The notes below the pieces were generated by a model. The model was given only the letters and a program-made list of their open reading frames with translations. It made no database searches and was not told the DNA's origin. Position numbers and translations under genes: made by a program. 40,487 nucleotides of DNA, taken from positions 1-40,487 of the forward strand of contig JAFWZH010000220.1 of assembly GCA_017522515.1 (NCBI GenBank). The letters are read 5' to 3'. Positions 7,666-15,449 of this stretch are shown piece after piece (position 1 is the first letter of the stretch; each line of letters starts with the position of its first letter). This stretch comes from Clostridia bacterium (lineage in GTDB: Bacteria > Bacillota_A > Clostridia > UBA1212 > UBA1255).

Positions 7666-10125
7666 TTATTTTTTTAATCCTAACCTTTCAACAGATTCCT
7701 CACGCATCTTATATTTGAGAATTTTACCTGCAGCATTCATTGGGAATTCATCAACAAACAAGAAGTATCTCGGCACCTTATGTCTTGCAATAGACGCATT
7801 TCCGAATTCTTTCATTTCATTCTCGTCAGCAGTTTCACCTTTATGAAGAATAATCCAGGCACAACATTCTTCACCATACTTTTCGTCAGGAACACCAACA
7901 ACCTGAACATCACGAACTTTAGGATTAGTCAGATAAAACTCCTCAATTTCACGAGGATAAAGATTCTCACCGCCACGTATAATCATATCCTTAAGACGTC
8001 CTGTAACCTTATAATATCCATCTGATGTTCTCATACAAATATCACCTGAATGAAGCCATCCATCACTATCAATTGCCTGTGCAGTTGCCTCAGGCATCTT
8101 GTAATAACCCTTCATAATGTTAAATCCGCGCGCAACAAACTCGCCACTTTCACCGTCCGGAAGCTCGTTGCCCGTTTCCGGGTCGATAATCTTACACTCA
8201 ACGCCGGGGAACGCACTGCCCACAGTTTCCACACGATGGTCAAGGTCTTCATTTACCTCACCCATTGTACAGCCCGGAGAAGCCTCCGTCTGTCCGTAAA
8301 CAGAGATAATCTCACGCATGTTCATTTCAACAGATGCACGACGCATCAAATCAGCAGGACAGTTCGCACCGGCCATAATTCCTGTTCTCATATAAGAAAA
8401 ATCTGTCTTGGCAAAATCAGGGTGGTTAAACATTGCAATGAACATTGTAGGAACGCCGTTAAAACATGTTATACGCTCATCATTTACGCAAGCAAGCGAA
8501 GACTTAGGCGAGAAATACGGAATCGGGCAGAGTGTGCCGCCATGAGTCATCATTGAAGTCATTGAAAGCACCATACCAAAACAATGGAACATAGGCACCT
8601 GAATCATCATGCGGTCAGCAGTAGACAAATCCATTCTGTCGCCGATTGTTTTACCGTTATTTACAATGTTACGATGAGTAAGCATTACACCTTTTGGGAA
8701 GCCGGTTGTACCCGAAGTGTATTGCATGTTACATACATCATCAGGTTTTACCAAAGAAGCACGTCTGCGAACTTCTTCACGAGGCACGAGAGAAGAACGA
8801 GAAAGCAGTTGTTCCCAAGTAAGGCAACCCTCCATATCAAATCCGACTGTAACCACGTTACGAAGGAACGGTAAATTTTTAGAATACAAAGGTTTACCCG
8901 GTTCAAGTTCTTTAAGCTCAGGGCAAAGCTCCTCAATAATTTCTTTATAATTAATATCCTTACAATTCTCCACCATTACCAGCGTATGTGTATCTGACTG
9001 CTTAAGCAAATATTCAATTTCGTGAATTTTGTACGCAGTATTAACAGTAACCAAAACAGCACCGATTTTTGTGGTTGCCCAGAAAGTAATAAACCATTGA
9101 GGCACATTAGTCGCCCAAATCGCCACGTGATCTCCTGCTTTTACCCCAACGGAAATCAAGGCAGCCGCACATTCGTCAACATCTCTGCGGAATTGCTCGT
9201 ACGTCCTTGTATAATCCAGAGTAGGATATTTAAAGGCATACTGGTCAGGATAATTTTCAGCCATAGTATCAAGTACTTCTGAAAAAGTCGCATCAATAAC
9301 ATCGTATTTTTTCCAGACAAAAGTACCTGTTTTATCACGGTTATAATATGCATAGTCAAAAGTTTTTCGCTGACGATTAAGGGAAGATATATAGTTTGTA
9401 AAATGCGTTAAAACAATATCCGCATCGCTTATTTCTTCATTCCATGCGGCACAAATAAAGCCCTCAAAATTTAATGAAGAAAGAGCATTCAGAAGCTTTT
9501 CCACCTCTAAATCACCCTCGCCTATCAAAACGGTCTTTCCATCCTTCATATCTCCAAGTCGAACATACTTGATGTATGCACCTAAATTTTTAATAGTTGT
9601 TTCAGCAGATTCATCTGCAGAAAAATACGTTCCCCTCACATTCCATGAGACACCCACAGAGGATGAAGCAAAATGATTAATAATACCGATTACATTTTCA
9701 GTATTGGCAAGGTAACCTACTGTTTCGAATAAAATATTAACATCAGACGCTTGAGCACGATTGATGGCTGCAGACAGTTTCCGATCCAATTCTTCAAAGG
9801 GAACATTTTTTTCCACACGCACAATAACATTCTCAATGCCGGAATTTGCAGCTAAATCCACATATTTTTCAATAAGTCCGGCTGTTGTTTCATCACTCTC
9901 AACAGGCATAGGCATACGAAGAGCCGAAACAGAAAGATTTCTGTTAACAAGTTTTCTCTTGGCGTCCGCAACACGGTCACGCCTTAAAATGCTGTCATGA
10001 TGCCCGTTTCTTTCCTTTATTGCATCGTATATTTCAAATCCCTCAAAACCGTAGTCATAGGCATAACGACAAAGATCAAGGAAAGACGGTCGGCTCACAT
10101 TTTTTGTTGAAAAAACAATTTTCAT
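7666..10125 (-). CDS. fusion of a TIM-barrel sugar-isomerase-like domain and an acyl-CoA synthetase
   Basis: This 819-residue protein has two parts. Residues 1 to about 250 look like the xylose-isomerase-type TIM barrel (AP endonuclease 2 superfamily), with E134 in ILFE kept. The other usual metal positions read VSWNVRG, YVRLGD and ICAAWNE instead of the expected Asp/His, His and Glu patterns. Residues about 270-819 form an AMP-dependent acyl-CoA ligase with intact motifs: YTSGTTGFPKG at 469-479, YGQTE at 610-614, D695, R710 in TGRLKD, and K801 in NAAGK. The ligase should activate a carboxylic acid to its CoA thioester; the substrate is unknown. The ATG at 10125 follows GAGGAGG, which overlaps the stop of the upstream gene one base away, so translation is coupled. 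The upstream in-frame ATG at 10140 lies on the ribosome site and was rejected. Confidence 0.9.
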   Translation of the reverse strand: MKIVFSTKNVSRPSFLDLCRYAYDYGFEGFEIYDAIKERNGHHDSILRRDRVADAKRKLVNRNLSVSALRMPMPVESDETTAGLIEKYVDLAANSGIENVIVRVEKNVPFEELDRKLSAAINRAQASDVNILFETVGYLANTENVIGIINHFASSSVGVSWNVRGTYFSADESAETTIKNLGAYIKYVRLGDMKDGKTVLIGEGDLEVEKLLNALSSLNFEGFICAAWNEEISDADIVLTHFTNYISSLNRQRKTFDYAYYNRDKTGTFVWKKYDVIDATFSEVLDTMAENYPDQYAFKYPTLDYTRTYEQFRRDVDECAAALISVGVKAGDHVAIWATNVPQWFITFWATTKIGAVLVTVNTAYKIHEIEYLLKQSDTHTLVMVENCKDINYKEIIEELCPELKELEPGKPLYSKNLPFLRNVVTVGFDMEGCLTWEQLLSRSSLVPREEVRRRASLVKPDDVCNMQYTSGTTGFPKGVMLTHRNIVNNGKTIGDRMDLSTADRMMIQVPMFHCFGMVLSMTSMMTHGGTLCPIPYFSPKSSLACVNDERITCFNGVPTMFIAMFNHPDFAKTDFSYMRTGIMAGANCPADLMRRASVEMNMREIISVYGQTEASPGCTMGEVNEDLDHRVETVGSAFPGVECKIIDPETGNELPDGESGEFVARGFNIMKGYYKMPEATAQAIDSDGWLHSGDICMRTSDGYYKVTGRLKDMIIRGGENLYPREIEEFYLTNPKVRDVQVVGVPDEKYGEECCAWIILHKGETADENEMKEFGNASIARHKVPRYFLFVDEFPMNAAGKILKYKMREESVERLGLKK

Positions 10126-10126
10126 G

Positions 10127-11515
10127 TTATGCCTCCTCAAATACGATCTTGTTCAATGCGTTAATATACGCCCTTATACTTGCAGCAATAATATCTGTAG
10201 ACGTTCCGTTGCCGGAATAAAGTTTACCATTATTGCGGAGTCTAACAAGTGCAGAACCTAAAGCCTCTTTACCCTCTGTAACAGATTGTACCTGGTAATC
10301 ATCAAGTTCATAATGGTGGCCGATGCACTGTTCAATCGCACGAAAAGCAGAATCAATCGGGCCATCGCCATTGCTTACACCGCAAATAATCTCGTCATTA
10401 TATTTTAATGTAATCTGTGACATGGAGCTTAACACATTACTGCTGGTAGTAGTGTATTTTTCGAAATGGTAAGTTGACGGAGCCTGCATTGCAGAACTTG
10501 CAACCAATGCCTCAAATTCCTTTGCACCAACAGCACTCTTCTTTTCACAAACCTGCTTAAGCGCTCTGTGTACATTGCCCACGTCAGAATCCGAAAGCTC
10601 ATAACCAAGTACAGCCGCAGCCTGAGCAACTTGAGCAACAGTAGAATCAGAATCAAGGAGAATATTTTTCTTTTCACTTATTTCATTATCCACCTCATAA
10701 GCCTCATGGCTAATACTTGCAGACATATCGTCAATACTTGAATGTATCTTTGTGTTGTTCAGCTTAATTTCCGCACCAATCTGTGCACCGCAAGTATTTA
10801 TTGCATCAGAAAATTTTCCCGTCAAAAGGGCATCTTTTCCCACCATAGCACATTTAACTCCGTCTGCTCCACTCTTAATGGCGGAAAAGGCAGATGCAAC
10901 GGCCATATTGATTCGGTCTGATACTTGAACATAAACCGGAATGCTTACAGCTTCTTTTACTTTTTTAACCAACGCAGCAATATCATCAGGAGTAGAAACG
11001 CCTGCATCATCACAAATCGTTACCATGGTTGCACCCTTGGCTTCTGCCTCTTTCACCACGGAAATAAGAAAATCCTCATCTGCTCTTGTTGCATCAAGGG
11101 CTGAAAATTCAACATCTCCGCAAACTGCTTTTGCTGCCTCTATAAGCTCTGTAATCTTTTCCAGCATCTTTGATTGCTTAACATGATATGTGTATTCCAT
11201 CTTTATTGTTGATACAGGCAACTCAACCTGAAGACGGGGGTTCTTCGCTCCTTTAATGCATTCCCATGCAGTTGTAATACTTTCACATATAAATCCTACG
11301 GGAATGGCAAGGACTGCTTTCTGCACATTCTGCGCTATTGTTTTATAAATAATGGTATCTTCACGAACCGATTTTACAGGAGGAAGTTCAATTGCATCTA
11401 CACCGATTGCATCGGCACAGTTTGCAATAGCAGACTTTTCGCGAAAAAGCAGTGATACCTCCCGTGCCTCTGAAAGTTTTTTTAGAGTAATATCATTAAC
11501 GTTTATTTTTTTCAT
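10127..11515 (-). CDS. 2-isopropylmalate synthase homologue lacking catalytic residues, with LeuA regulatory domain
   Basis: A 462-residue protein aligning throughout to LeuA: an HMGL-like TIM barrel (about 1-270), a linker, and a C-terminal LeuA allosteric domain (about 355-457, ending GNGTSTDIIAASIRAYINAL). The key active-site motifs are missing. The LRDGEQ motif near residue 11 reads LKKLSE (R to K12, metal-binding D to K13). The metal-binding HxHND reads QVSDR (Q197 and S199 for the two His). The following GERAGN loop is absent. The fold markers around it are kept (NMAVASAFSAIKSGAD). It is therefore unlikely to be an ordinary leucine-pathway synthase. The ATG at 11515 follows AAAGGAG; a TTG at 11533 was rejected. 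It is preceded by a leucine T-box and coupled to the ligase fusion downstream. Confidence 0.88.
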   Translation of the reverse strand: MKKINVNDITLKKLSEAREVSLLFREKSAIANCADAIGVDAIELPPVKSVREDTIIYKTIAQNVQKAVLAIPVGFICESITTAWECIKGAKNPRLQVELPVSTIKMEYTYHVKQSKMLEKITELIEAAKAVCGDVEFSALDATRADEDFLISVVKEAEAKGATMVTICDDAGVSTPDDIAALVKKVKEAVSIPVYVQVSDRINMAVASAFSAIKSGADGVKCAMVGKDALLTGKFSDAINTCGAQIGAEIKLNNTKIHSSIDDMSASISHEAYEVDNEISEKKNILLDSDSTVAQVAQAAAVLGYELSDSDVGNVHRALKQVCEKKSAVGAKEFEALVASSAMQAPSTYHFEKYTTTSSNVLSSMSQITLKYNDEIICGVSNGDGPIDSAFRAIEQCIGHHYELDDYQVQSVTEGKEALGSALVRLRNNGKLYSGNGTSTDIIAASIRAYINALNKIVFEEA

Positions 11516-11560
11516 TTTTGAAACTCCTTTCAAAATACATATAAATCTAATTCTTTAAAC

Positions 11561-11836
11561 AAAAAAAACGCTCCCGTCTCTTTGTTAAAATAAAGAGACG
11601 AAAACGTTAAATATCTTTGTTCCCGCGGTACCACTCTTCTTCATCCTAAACAGGATGCACTTTAGATGCCATCACATCTCAACTCTGTTACGGGAGTTCC
11701 CGTCTGGCACTACTTGACTTCTTTCATGACAGCCGCTCCACGGTGAGTTCAGCAAACTTTCCTCAGTGTCTCACACCAACCGACACCTCTCTGTATTAGA
11801 AATTTTTACTTACTACTCCGCATCATCGCGTTTAAG
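11561..11836 (-). promoter_or_regulatory. leucine-specific T-box riboswitch leader
   Basis: The minus-strand leader shows the standard parts in order: an AGAGAG GA motif and a GGTTGGTG-type distal Stem I element, then GAA-CTC-ACC at 11742-11750 with specifier CTC (11745-11747, Leu). Next comes the T-box AGAGTGGTACCGCGG (11623-11637). A terminator follows with a 17-base stem, some G-U (11592-11608 with 11567-11583), and eight T (11561-11568). The 5' arm of the terminator carries CGTCTCTT, which can pair instead with AAGAG upstream of the T-box to form the antiterminator. Uncharged leucine tRNA should therefore allow read-through into the 11515 and 10125 genes. Confidence 0.93.
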
Positions 11837-12137
11837 CTTCATAAGTATATCGCGTTATTTTATCTTTGTCAATACAAATATTATATGATGTCGTCAAAAT
11901 TTTTTTGTATTGATACGTTGCCGAAACACCGTCTTTTACCATCCCTGCAAGCTTGCGCCCTGCTTGCCATGTAAACTCCATTCCGCCTCTGTAAGTAATA
12001 TTGCCCATTACATCATATTCATAGCGGTATTCCGTACCGTCAGGCAGTGTAATCTTTGCAATTTGCGAGGTTGTTTGAGTGTCGGAAATATCACGGTAAG
12101 TATACGCGGTACGTTTAGCGATGCTTGCTGGTAAAGT
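11832..12137 (-). pseudogene. RHS/YD-repeat core fragment, remnant
   Basis: On the minus strand the frame immediately after the stop codons of the 12599-12141 gene stays open to a TAA at 11832-11834. It has no start codon of its own. It encodes YD-repeat sequence: RTAYTYRDISDTQTTSQIAK, LPDGTEYRYEYDVMGNITY, then TWQAGRKLAGMVKDG and TYQYKK. That series is characteristic of clostridial RHS core repeats just before the hypervariable tip. After TYQYKK the similarity stops and the sequence becomes the T-box promoter. It is a broken piece of a large surface or secreted polymorphic toxin protein. Confidence 0.8.
11844..11872 (-). promoter_or_regulatory. sigma-A promoter of the T-box operon
   Basis: On the minus strand a perfect TTGACA (11867-11872), a 17-base spacer and TATACT (11844-11849) place the transcript start near 11836, just before the T-box Stem I. 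The promoter lies inside the tail of the RHS remnant frame. Confidence 0.8.
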
Positions 12138-12140
12138 TTA

Positions 12141-12599
12141 TCAGGGGCTTATATTAAATTCGCAAATATCAAAAATATACTTTGATTTTACTCCAAATTC
12201 AATTTTCACAGTATCCCCTTCATCAATATATCTACTGATAATATAATTATTTAAACTGCTATAAACCATTGTATATTCTGTATTGTCTATAATTAGATTT
12301 ATACGATCCTTGCCATCTTGCTCTATACTATTGATAACACCGATTTTTTCCTCGACACTATTACGACTATATTCATAATAGGCCAAAGAAATCGGGTATA
12401 GATTTATATAAACAAAATGCCATGCCCACAAACAAACAAGTACACCACTTATGCCGAATCGTAAAACTGTTTTTATCTTTTTGTTTTCGATTTTTTTGTT
12501 TTTTTTGAACATACCATAGAGAACTAACAAAATCCAAAGTCCTGAAAATACTGCCACAAAAGCATAGACCTGTAAACTACTTTTTATTAATTCATACAC
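12141..12599 (-). CDS. small two-helix membrane protein, possible immunity protein of the relic toxin
   Basis: A 152-residue protein with hydrophobic segments at about 8-30 and 47-70, a KKNKKIENKK basic loop between them and a soluble C-terminal domain of about 75 residues. The start is a GTG at 12599 with GGGAGGAAGG upstream, located just after the stop of the toxin-tip fragment at 12619. The stop is directly followed, in frame, by the RHS core fragment. Genes right after RHS toxin tips usually encode the cognate immunity protein, and membrane immunity proteins are common. The role is inferred from position only; I do not recognise the family. Confidence 0.6.
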   Translation of the reverse strand: MYELIKSSLQVYAFVAVFSGLWILLVLYGMFKKNKKIENKKIKTVLRFGISGVLVCLWAWHFVYINLYPISLAYYEYSRNSVEEKIGVINSIEQDGKDRINLIIDNTEYTMVYSSLNNYIISRYIDEGDTVKIEFGVKSKYIFDICEFNISP

Positions 12600-12618
12600 T
12601 GTACCCTTCCTCCCAAAC

Positions 12619-12819
12619 CTAATCTAAACACCAATAATAATCATATCCACCATATACTCCATATGATGTACCTATCGTGAAACCATACGCAATTACACCG
12701 TTAGGCCGCCACCAGCAGTAGTCAAAGCCATATATTGATCCTGCTCCAATATCCAAAAAATTTTTAGCATAGTCTTCTTTTGCATTGACTATTTTCACAA
12801 TTCCAAAATCAAAAACATA
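12619..12819 (-). pseudogene. C-terminal fragment of a toxin tip or similar protein
   Basis: Between 12600 and 12855 the only coding-like signal is a minus-strand frame bounded by TAA at 12820-12822 and TAG at 12619-12621. It reads VFDFGIVKIVNAKEDYAKNF, DIGAGSIYGFDYCWWRPNGV and ends in a Gly/Tyr-rich segment. The lone possible start is a GTG at 12798 with no good ribosome site. The composition (Gly, Tyr, Trp) and its place before a small membrane protein gene and an RHS core fragment suggest the last residues of an RHS-type effector. It may be an orphan tip. Confidence is limited because the domain is not recognised. Confidence 0.45.
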
Positions 12820-12855
12820 TTAAATATCTGCCACATGCTTGCTAGTTTATATTTT

Positions 12856-13281
12856 TTAAGAATAGTTTAATTGAATTTTGTATCCAGCCGGTTTGTTCTT
12901 TAAACAAACTAATCTTTCACAAAAATTCATCAACATACCATATTCAGTACTAACAAAAAAACAACAATTGTGTTCAGAGTATTTCCCTCCGTCGTCCACT
13001 TCTGCAAACGCTTCTATAACGATATGCCCCAGTTTATCTTTTTTAATAAATTTCAACGATAAGCACGCTGTTGAATTATCTCCTTTTTCTTCGTTTGCCC
13101 ATAATCCATATTCGATATTTCCATCAAGAAATTGCTTAATTTGATGAACCAATTCATCAATTAATAAATCCGAAACATATATATCTGATATAACAGTTGC
13201 TACGCAGGATGAGCACACAACTTTTAATTGTATTAAATCATCGTCTTGCCAATTTTTATAAAAGATAATATTATCTTTCAC
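12856..13281 (-). CDS. putative immunity-type protein of an RHS/polymorphic toxin locus
   Basis: A 141-residue soluble, acidic, Cys-rich protein with no signal peptide. The GTG at 13281 follows GGGAGGG. The sequence shows a central block LSLKFIKKDKLGHIVIEAFA, then EVDDGGKYSEHNCCFF and a C-terminal LVCLKNKPAGYKIQLN. This pattern resembles a family of short proteins seen next to RHS toxin tips in Firmicutes. That resemblance is from memory and not tested by search. It lies downstream of the cohesin/dockerin operon on the same strand, 56 bases from its stop, and upstream of the toxin-tip fragment, so it may be an orphan immunity gene kept after the toxin was lost. Confidence 0.6.
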   Translation of the reverse strand: MKDNIIFYKNWQDDDLIQLKVVCSSCVATVISDIYVSDLLIDELVHQIKQFLDGNIEYGLWANEEKGDNSTACLSLKFIKKDKLGHIVIEAFAEVDDGGKYSEHNCCFFVSTEYGMLMNFCERLVCLKNKPAGYKIQLNYS

Positions 13282-13337
13282 TATATTATCCCTCCCTTTA
13301 AACTATGGGGGCCCTTACTATCTCTCCAATCCCTTTA

Positions 13338-15449
13338 TCAAGCAACCTTATATACATAATTCATACGACCTATAGGCGCCGCATCTCCATCTGTATAGAA
13401 TGAATCAATATTGCCCGTTTCGCAATTATCACTCCATTTAAAAGCAATTTCAAAACTGTTGCCCGAAATGCCAAGAGCAGACTTAGGGATTTTCACCATC
13501 ATCGTATCCCCTGAAACTTTATAAGAAACTGTGGCAGTTGAAGCTACGGAATATGTGTCGCTGTCTGCAAGCTTGCCTAAATATGCCAAGTTACCTGCAG
13601 GGGCTTTACAATTAAGCTGATAATTATAACCATTCCAACCCTTGGAAGCACCTGTTGAAATGAACAGATTCATCCAGTTTGAACCCTCAGCAGCAGTAAT
13701 TGCAGATGCGGTTTTTACGAAGAAATAAATATTATCAGAATCATTACAAACTTTAGCCTCAACAATATCATTTCTGCCCGTCTTATTAACGTATGTTTGA
13801 TAGTGAGTATGGTCACGATTTACTGTGTCATTCTCATAATCCCTGTAATATGCATGTATATAATCCCATTGACCAAAGCCTCCATTTATATTAATGGACA
13901 CATTACTGTCAGCAGTAACATTACCGGCAGTTCCTTTGAATTTACGAATATAATCCATCATAAGCATATAATAGTTATCACCGTAACCACCCGACATAGG
14001 CTCCGCGTCACGGCTGGCCTCAATGTTGGCACAATCCACAAAGCATATTTTACTGTTAGAAGTAGAAGACTGCCTTTGTGCAGTCCATTCATTCCAACCC
14101 GTAATAAATATTATGTCAGGATCACGCGCCAGAGCATAATCCCATTGCTCAATAAAGTTAAAACCATAATTTACAGCAGGAATGCCTGTAGTATAATTTT
14201 TATTTCTGTAAGACCAAGTGTGTGAAGTATTGTAACTTCTTACCCTGTCATTGCTGCCGTACCAAGCACCAGCACTCATTTCCGTAGTGGCACAATGCTG
14301 CGCAATAGAAACATTCATCATAGATTTGCCGTCAATACTTGATGTATAAACAGCTGACGTCTTTAAGAGGCGATATGTAAACTCCATCCAAGGGAAACCG
14401 TCGTTCTTTTTGGTAGACGTATTGGGCCATTGACTTTCTTTAATTCTAAAGAAAGAGGAAACCTCAGAAGACGCAGAAGAAGACGTTCCTATAATTAACG
14501 GCTTCTTATTATTCTCTGTTGTATCTGTCCACCAATTAAACCACAAGTGAGAATATTCCGGGTGTGCCTTGTAAAATTCTTTATATATTACAGACATGGC
14601 ATTGGCGGAGTTGCTGTTAGTATAAAATGCCACCTTCGGAACGTCCCAGCCCTTTTTGTAGTATTCGTCAAGAATTCGCGTAATGGCAAGTGCATTCGCA
14701 ATATATGTGTTGTTATTACCGCCGTTGCTTGTGATACTGCCGCTGGTAGCAGAACCTGTCGCATTCGTTGTGTCAAAAACAATAAAATCAATATCAGCAT
14801 CGGTAAGCATTTGCACATGCTTTCTCAACACCCACGTATCATTTGAAGAATAATATCCGAATAATGGTTTACCCCAAAAGTGTGCAGTTCCCACACTGCC
14901 CCATCTTGCAGTATTTGTCAAGGCGTCGGAATATGTGTTTACTATCTCCGTATTGTCGTATAACCCTGTACCGTGAGCACCTAACCATAAAAAGTAAAAA
15001 ATGCCAACATACTTATCTTTTTGCACGCCGCCCACATCAGATTGTGTACTGAGCTTTCTACCTAAAGCATCAGTTCCTCCGTAAGAAAGAGAGTATTCCG
15101 TAATCTGATTATTATATTCACCGGAGTCAACTGTAGGAAATTCTGTCCTTGTGGGATAAGTAATGTCCCACTCTGCCAAATCCTGAAGAAGCATTGTCAA
15201 GTCGCTGCCATCAATCAAATTGTCGCAATTCACATCAGCAGCCGGCTTATATGGTGTCACATCCCATTCTGCCAAATATTGCAAAAGCAAGACTGCATCC
15301 TTGCCATTTACAACACCGTCACTATCCACATCACCGGAAATGTAATCCTGTTTGTATGTAGCCGCCATACCGGAAAGACCTTGCGGCATAGTCGCCATAC
15401 AAAACAGCACCACGCACAAAAACAAAAGCGTTACAGGGAATTTTTTCAT
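13338..15449 (-). CDS. dockerin-bearing secreted GH99/GH71-like glycan enzyme with C-terminal CBM9-like domain
   Basis: This 703-residue protein starts with a signal peptide (about 1-30). A complete dockerin at about 38-97 has two calcium loops: D40-D42-D44-N48-D51 and D72-N74-D76-D80-D83, each followed by a matching helix (LLQYLAEWD, LLQDLAEWD). A catalytic-looking domain at about 145-495 (YVGIFYFLWLGAHGTG, DADIDFIVFDTTN, ITGWNEWTAQ) resembles GH99/GH71-like TIM-barrel glycosidases. A C-terminal region (about 510-703) resembles a CBM9-type carbohydrate-binding domain. The N-terminal dockerin placement is less common than C-terminal. Its ATGA overlaps the stop of the cohesin gene upstream, so the two are co-translated. 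The protein should be exported and held at the surface by cohesin. The glycan substrate is unknown. Confidence 0.88.
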   Translation of the reverse strand: MKKFPVTLLFLCVVLFCMATMPQGLSGMAATYKQDYISGDVDSDGVVNGKDAVLLLQYLAEWDVTPYKPAADVNCDNLIDGSDLTMLLQDLAEWDITYPTRTEFPTVDSGEYNNQITEYSLSYGGTDALGRKLSTQSDVGGVQKDKYVGIFYFLWLGAHGTGLYDNTEIVNTYSDALTNTARWGSVGTAHFWGKPLFGYYSSNDTWVLRKHVQMLTDADIDFIVFDTTNATGSATSGSITSNGGNNNTYIANALAITRILDEYYKKGWDVPKVAFYTNSNSANAMSVIYKEFYKAHPEYSHLWFNWWTDTTENNKKPLIIGTSSSASSEVSSFFRIKESQWPNTSTKKNDGFPWMEFTYRLLKTSAVYTSSIDGKSMMNVSIAQHCATTEMSAGAWYGSNDRVRSYNTSHTWSYRNKNYTTGIPAVNYGFNFIEQWDYALARDPDIIFITGWNEWTAQRQSSTSNSKICFVDCANIEASRDAEPMSGGYGDNYYMLMMDYIRKFKGTAGNVTADSNVSININGGFGQWDYIHAYYRDYENDTVNRDHTHYQTYVNKTGRNDIVEAKVCNDSDNIYFFVKTASAITAAEGSNWMNLFISTGASKGWNGYNYQLNCKAPAGNLAYLGKLADSDTYSVASTATVSYKVSGDTMMVKIPKSALGISGNSFEIAFKWSDNCETGNIDSFYTDGDAAPIGRMNYVYKVA

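Noticed and set aside
8050..8556. Plus-strand frame inside the acyl-CoA ligase gene
   Set aside because: Shadow of the minus-strand gene; Cys/His/Arg-rich composition and no ribosome site.
10127..11515. Calling this gene leuA
   Set aside because: The fold and T-box fit, but the metal-binding and catalytic residues are missing, so the standard name would mislead.
11560..13300. Insertion sequence or prophage at the RHS remnant
   Set aside because: No transposase, integrase, terminal inverted repeats or target duplication could be seen.
13290..13330. GGGGGCCC palindrome downstream of the dockerin gene
   Set aside because: The dyad is short with no T run, so it is not a convincing terminator.
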